From a bacterium (GTDB lineage Bacteria > Elusimicrobiota > Elusimicrobia > Elusimicrobiales > UBA9959): a stretch of DNA of 8,431 bases. Location of the stretch: the NCBI GenBank assembly GCA_021845705.1, contig JAJZVJ010000077.1, positions 1 to 8,431 on the forward strand, in the 5' to 3' direction. Shown here one piece after another: positions 6,090 through 8,431 of the stretch. Each line of letters starts with the position of its first letter. Position 1 is the first letter of the stretch. The position numbers and the translations under genes are program-made. The notes under the pieces are model-generated. The model worked only from the letters and a program-made list of their open reading frames with translations. It was not told where the DNA came from and searched no databases.

Positions 6090-7672
6090 AGCTCCCGCAC
6101 AGCGCCGCCCGGCTCGCGTTCCTGCTTGTCTTCATGACCGCCGGCCGCGCTTTCGCTCTTAAAATAGAACGCATTGCGCAGTTCTCACCCGCCTCCGGAA
6201 AAACCACCTACCTTGAAGCCGCAGCCGGGTCCGCGATAGTCCGGTTCAAGACCGGCGTCTCTACCGGGGCGGCCGTTTCCGCCCTGGAAGCCTCTGGTTT
6301 TACGATCGAAAATAATTTCAAGCGCTTCGGCTGGTCGGCCGTAAGTATGCCGGCGGGTCTCGGCGTGGCCGCCGGACTTCAAGTGCTTAAAGCTATGCCG
6401 CTGGTGGAATACGCCGAGCCGAACCGCGTCTTCAGGCCCCGCCGCACTTCCAACGACCCTTATCTGCCCACCCAGTACGCCCTGGCCCAGGTGCAGGCTT
6501 TCGGGGCGTGGGAGTATGAAACAGGCTTTTCAAGCCGCGTCACCGTGGCTTTAATAGACACCGGGATAGAAGGTTCCCATCCCGAGCTCTCGGGGAAACT
6601 CGCTGGCACCAGCCGGATCTTTGATCCGAACACCGGCGCCGCGTCGGATAACCAGCCCCCGACCGCGGCCTGCGAACACGCCACGCGCGCGGCCGGGGTG
6701 GCCGCGGCCGCTTCGGATAACGCGTTAGGAGTTGCAGGCATGTCCTGGGGGGCAAGGCTGCTTTCTCTCAAGGTTTTTTCCGATACCGACTGCGTTATCG
6801 ATGACTGCTTTGCAAGATACTCATGCGGCACCAGCGAGATCTCCATTGCCGCGGCCGTTAACGACGCTATCAGCCTCCACAATTCGGCCGCGACCGGGAA
6901 GATGATCATTAACATGAGCCTCGGAAGCTCCGGCGGCTGCTCCACTCCGCTTCAGGACGCCGTGAACGTCGCCACCACCACCGGCCTGATGCTTTTCGCC
7001 GCGGCGGGGAACGAAGGGATAGGCTACATCGACTCCCCGGCCAACTGCGACGGAGTCTACGCGGTGGGCGCCACCGACATGCAGGACGGGCTGGCTTACT
7101 TTTCCAATACCGACACTTTGATGATCACCAAAGGCGTGACCGCCCCGGGGGTGGACCTTTACACCACTGATATCAACGGTGGGTATGCCACGGCGAGCGG
7201 AACCTCCTTCTCTTCCCCGCTTACGGCGGGCCTCGCGGCGCTTATCTGGTCGGCCAAACCGGATTATACGCGCGCTCAGGTCTTCGACGCCATAAAGAAC
7301 TCCGCCGACGACCTCGGCTCTCCGGGCCCTGACCGGGACTTCGGCTGGGGCCGCATCAACGCGCTCAAAGCGATGCGCCTGGCCGTGACCGGCTCCAGGG
7401 ATTTTGCGGGCACGAATAAAGCGGTGGCTTACCCGAACCCTTTCAGGCCCAAAAGCCAGCGCCTGGTCTCCCTGACAGTTCCTGAGGACATGGCGGCCCC
7501 CAACCGGGAAATAAAGATCTACACTACCGAGGGCGAACTTGTAAAAAAACTGGAAGGGCCCGCCTGGGACGGAACCAACCAGGCAGGCGCCCCCGTGGTC
7601 AGCGGCGTTTACCTTTTCAGGATCAAGACCGATAAAGACTCCGCGGTAGGTAAAGTGGCGCTAATCCGGTAG
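6086..7672 (+). CDS. Secreted subtilisin-family (S8) serine protease with FlgD-like C-terminal domain
   Basis: A 528-residue exported protease. Domains in order: signal peptide (1-~24, hydrophobic core AFLLVFMTAG); I9-like propeptide (~45-115, IVRFKTG to VEYAEPNRVF), normally an intramolecular chaperone removed on activation; S8 catalytic domain (~135-432); and an Ig-like FlgD-type domain (~446-528) with AYPNPFRP, IYTTEGELV, WDGTNQAGAPV and SGVYLFRI. The catalytic triad is D158 (ALIDTG), H198 (EHATRAAG) and S374 (SGTSFSSP), with oxyanion N309 (AAAGNEG). The histidine motif departs from the usual HGTHVAG. Six cysteines lie in the catalytic region (C196, C236, C241, C247, C285, C321), enough for three disulfides, which fits a location outside the cytoplasm. 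YPNPF/FlgD-like tails often serve in secretion or surface attachment. The ATG overlaps the previous stop (ATGA) and has no Shine-Dalgarno, so translation is probably coupled to the exported protein upstream. Confidence 0.92.
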   Translation: MKLPHSAARLAFLLVFMTAGRAFALKIERIAQFSPASGKTTYLEAAAGSAIVRFKTGVSTGAAVSALEASGFTIENNFKRFGWSAVSMPAGLGVAAGLQVLKAMPLVEYAEPNRVFRPRRTSNDPYLPTQYALAQVQAFGAWEYETGFSSRVTVALIDTGIEGSHPELSGKLAGTSRIFDPNTGAASDNQPPTAACEHATRAAGVAAAASDNALGVAGMSWGARLLSLKVFSDTDCVIDDCFARYSCGTSEISIAAAVNDAISLHNSAATGKMIINMSLGSSGGCSTPLQDAVNVATTTGLMLFAAAGNEGIGYIDSPANCDGVYAVGATDMQDGLAYFSNTDTLMITKGVTAPGVDLYTTDINGGYATASGTSFSSPLTAGLAALIWSAKPDYTRAQVFDAIKNSADDLGSPGPDRDFGWGRINALKAMRLAVTGSRDFAGTNKAVAYPNPFRPKSQRLVSLTVPEDMAAPNREIKIYTTEGELVKKLEGPAWDGTNQAGAPVVSGVYLFRIKTDKDSAVGKVALIR

Positions 7673-7766
7673 GCCGAACAGGCACGAAACGAGGGAAAAA
7701 ACAGATCGTAACTTCTGCGCCTTTAACGGCTAAATTCAAGAAGTCCGTCCGAAGGATCTTGAGCTC

Positions 7767-8105
7767 ATGATAGTTTTTAACAAGACTAAAGAACTGACGG
7801 TCAGCGCCTCGGCCGCGCGCGCCGATACTTTCACCACAAGGCTGTTCGGCCTTATCCCGCGCAGGTCCCTCGCCGCCGAAGAAGGCTTGTGGCTTGAACC
7901 CTGCGCCATGATCCATATGTGTTTTATGAACTTCGCCATCGACGCCGTTTTCGTCGACAGGGAAATGCAGGTCCTGCGCATAATCGCGGATTTCAAGCCG
8001 TGGCGTTTTTCGCCCTGGGTTCCCGGGGCGCTGGGGGTGCTGGAACTTCCCGCGGGCCGCTGCGCCGGGCGCGTCGCGGAGGGCGATGTGCTCGAGTTCC
8101 GGTAG
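7767..8105 (+). CDS. DUF192 family protein
   Basis: A 112-residue protein matching the DUF192 pattern: RLFGLIPRRSLAAEEGLWLEP (residues 25-45), the central IHMCFMNFAIDAVFVD block (49-64; the family form is 'fwMknt.ipLDvvFld'), VLRI (69-72), VLELPAGR (91-98) and the closing GDVLEF (106-111). The function of DUF192 proteins is not established. Many have a signal peptide, but this one has none and would be cytoplasmic. An AAGGA at 7752-7756 lies 10 bp before the ATG. The 94-bp spacer upstream shows no convincing promoter or terminator. A pilus/secretion ATPase gene follows under its own promoter, so a functional link is only suggestive. Confidence 0.85.
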   Translation: MIVFNKTKELTVSASAARADTFTTRLFGLIPRRSLAAEEGLWLEPCAMIHMCFMNFAIDAVFVDREMQVLRIIADFKPWRFSPWVPGALGVLELPAGRCAGRVAEGDVLEFR

Positions 8106-8111
8106 CCGGCG

Positions 8112-8137
8112 GCGGCGGGGGTACCTGCGCCCGCCGT
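8112..8137 (+). terminator. GC-rich hairpin after the DUF192 gene
   Basis: CGGCGGG (8113-8119) pairs perfectly with CCCGCCG (8130-8136) around a ten-base loop, with an outer G-U pair, beginning 7 bp after the stop codon and ending before the next promoter. It is placed like a terminator but has no T-run, so termination would be weak or Rho-assisted. Confidence 0.4.
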
Positions 8138-8163
8138 GACTGCCGGACGGGCAAACAACTAAC

Positions 8164-8193
8164 TTGTAACGGGTAGCTTAATATATTTATAAT
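8164..8193 (+). promoter_or_regulatory. Sigma70-type promoter for the PilB-like gene
   Basis: TTGTAA (8164-8169, four of six matches to TTGACA) is followed after 18 bp by a perfect TATAAT (8188-8193) in a locally AT-rich stretch. Transcription would begin near 8200, only about two bases before the ATG at 8202, giving an almost leaderless mRNA. No Shine-Dalgarno is visible before that ATG, which agrees with this. Confidence 0.6.
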
Positions 8194-8201
8194 AATCAGG
8201 C

Positions 8202-8431
8202 ATGCCGCCGTCTAAAGGACTTCAGCGTAAGAGAAACTTGAGGGAGATCCTCATTGAGGACAAACTCATTACCGAAGAACAGCTGAAGCCGGCGGAGGAG
8301 GCGGCTAAAAAGGACGCCAAGCCGCTGCAGCAGGTCCTTGTAGAACTGAAGCTCATTCCCGAACTGAAACTCCTCAAACTGCTGGCCGATGAATGGGGCT
8401 TCAAAGCCGTGGACCTTTCCAAGGTGGAGGC
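8202..8431 (+). CDS. pilB: PilB/GspE-type ATPase, N-terminal part
   Basis: The first 76 residues of a protein running off the window. They read NLREILIEDKLITEEQLK (12-29), then PLQQVLVELKLIPELKLLKLLADEWGFKAVDLSKVE. This is the N-terminal T2SSE/MshEN-like module of hexameric ATPases that drive type IV pilus extension or type II secretion. Its pattern is 'LGELLVEEGLITEEQL' followed by a second 'L..LGL..E..L...LA...G...VDL' repeat. The Walker motifs lie beyond the edge, so pilB versus gspE, or another protein using the same N-domain, cannot be decided. The ATG at 8202 is chosen because it fits the promoter. A TTG at 8238 would start closer to the domain but has no well-spaced ribosome site. Confidence 0.7.
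   Translation, partial: MPPSKGLQRKRNLREILIEDKLITEEQLKPAEEAAKKDAKPLQQVLVELKLIPELKLLKLLADEWGFKAVDLSKVE

Noticed and set aside
7673..7766. Promoter or terminator in the spacer before the DUF192 gene
   Set aside because: No hexamer pair and no stable hairpin with a T-run could be found; only an AAGGA ribosome site stands out.
7919..8176. Plus-strand open frame overlapping the DUF192 gene in another frame
   Set aside because: The translation is Arg/Gly-rich without a domain, and DUF192 motifs are clear in the other frame.

Overview
The window is GC-rich, densely packed and, apart from its first ~100 bases, codes entirely on the + strand. It looks like a contig from an uncultured Gram-negative-type bacterium. 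The secreted subtilase carries a FlgD-like C-terminal domain with a 'YPNPF' motif, next to lemA/M48 protease, efp, a two-metal M24 peptidase and a PilB-like ATPase. This mix would fit Elusimicrobiota or a neighbouring phylum; that is inference, as no marker in the window settles it.

Layout. Positions 1-~104 (minus strand) hold a fragment of an FAD/NAD(P)-dependent oxidoreductase of the glutamate-synthase-small-chain type. It abuts the 3' two-fifths of rsmA (to 479) in the opposite orientation, which looks like a chimeric join or a rearrangement. Next come a DPM1-like family 2 glycosyltransferase (498-1226), a short AT-rich spacer with a TATAAT box, an M24 aminopeptidase (1297-2343), lemA (2363-2926), an HtpX-like membrane zinc protease (3002-4039), efp (4091-4666) and a HAD phosphatase (4751-5440). 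An exported pair follows: a secreted protein whose mature part reads like two SpoVG-like repeats (5424-6089), and a subtilisin-family protease (6086-7672) that overlaps it by 4 bp. After that lie a DUF192 protein (7767-8105), a GC-rich hairpin, a good sigma70-type promoter, and the start of a PilB/GspE-type ATPase running off the end.

The most unusual part is 5444-5571. Six small hairpins stand end to end inside the reading frame, between a strong Shine-Dalgarno/MKK start and the hydrophobic core of a signal peptide. The arrangement resembles an in-frame palindromic-element insertion. The protein downstream of it, a possible exported double SpoVG-like protein coupled to a subtilase, is a second candidate for something undescribed. 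Two intergenic spacers (2927-3001 and 4667-4750) share sequence blocks and fold into long hairpins; both precede genes with no visible Shine-Dalgarno sequence.

How the genes relate: rsmA and efp serve the ribosome; lemA plus the HtpX-like protease form a familiar envelope pair; the SpoVG-like protein and the subtilase are probably co-translated and both exported; PilB would power a type IV pilus or type II secretion machine. No tRNA, rRNA, CRISPR array, transposase or phage gene was seen.
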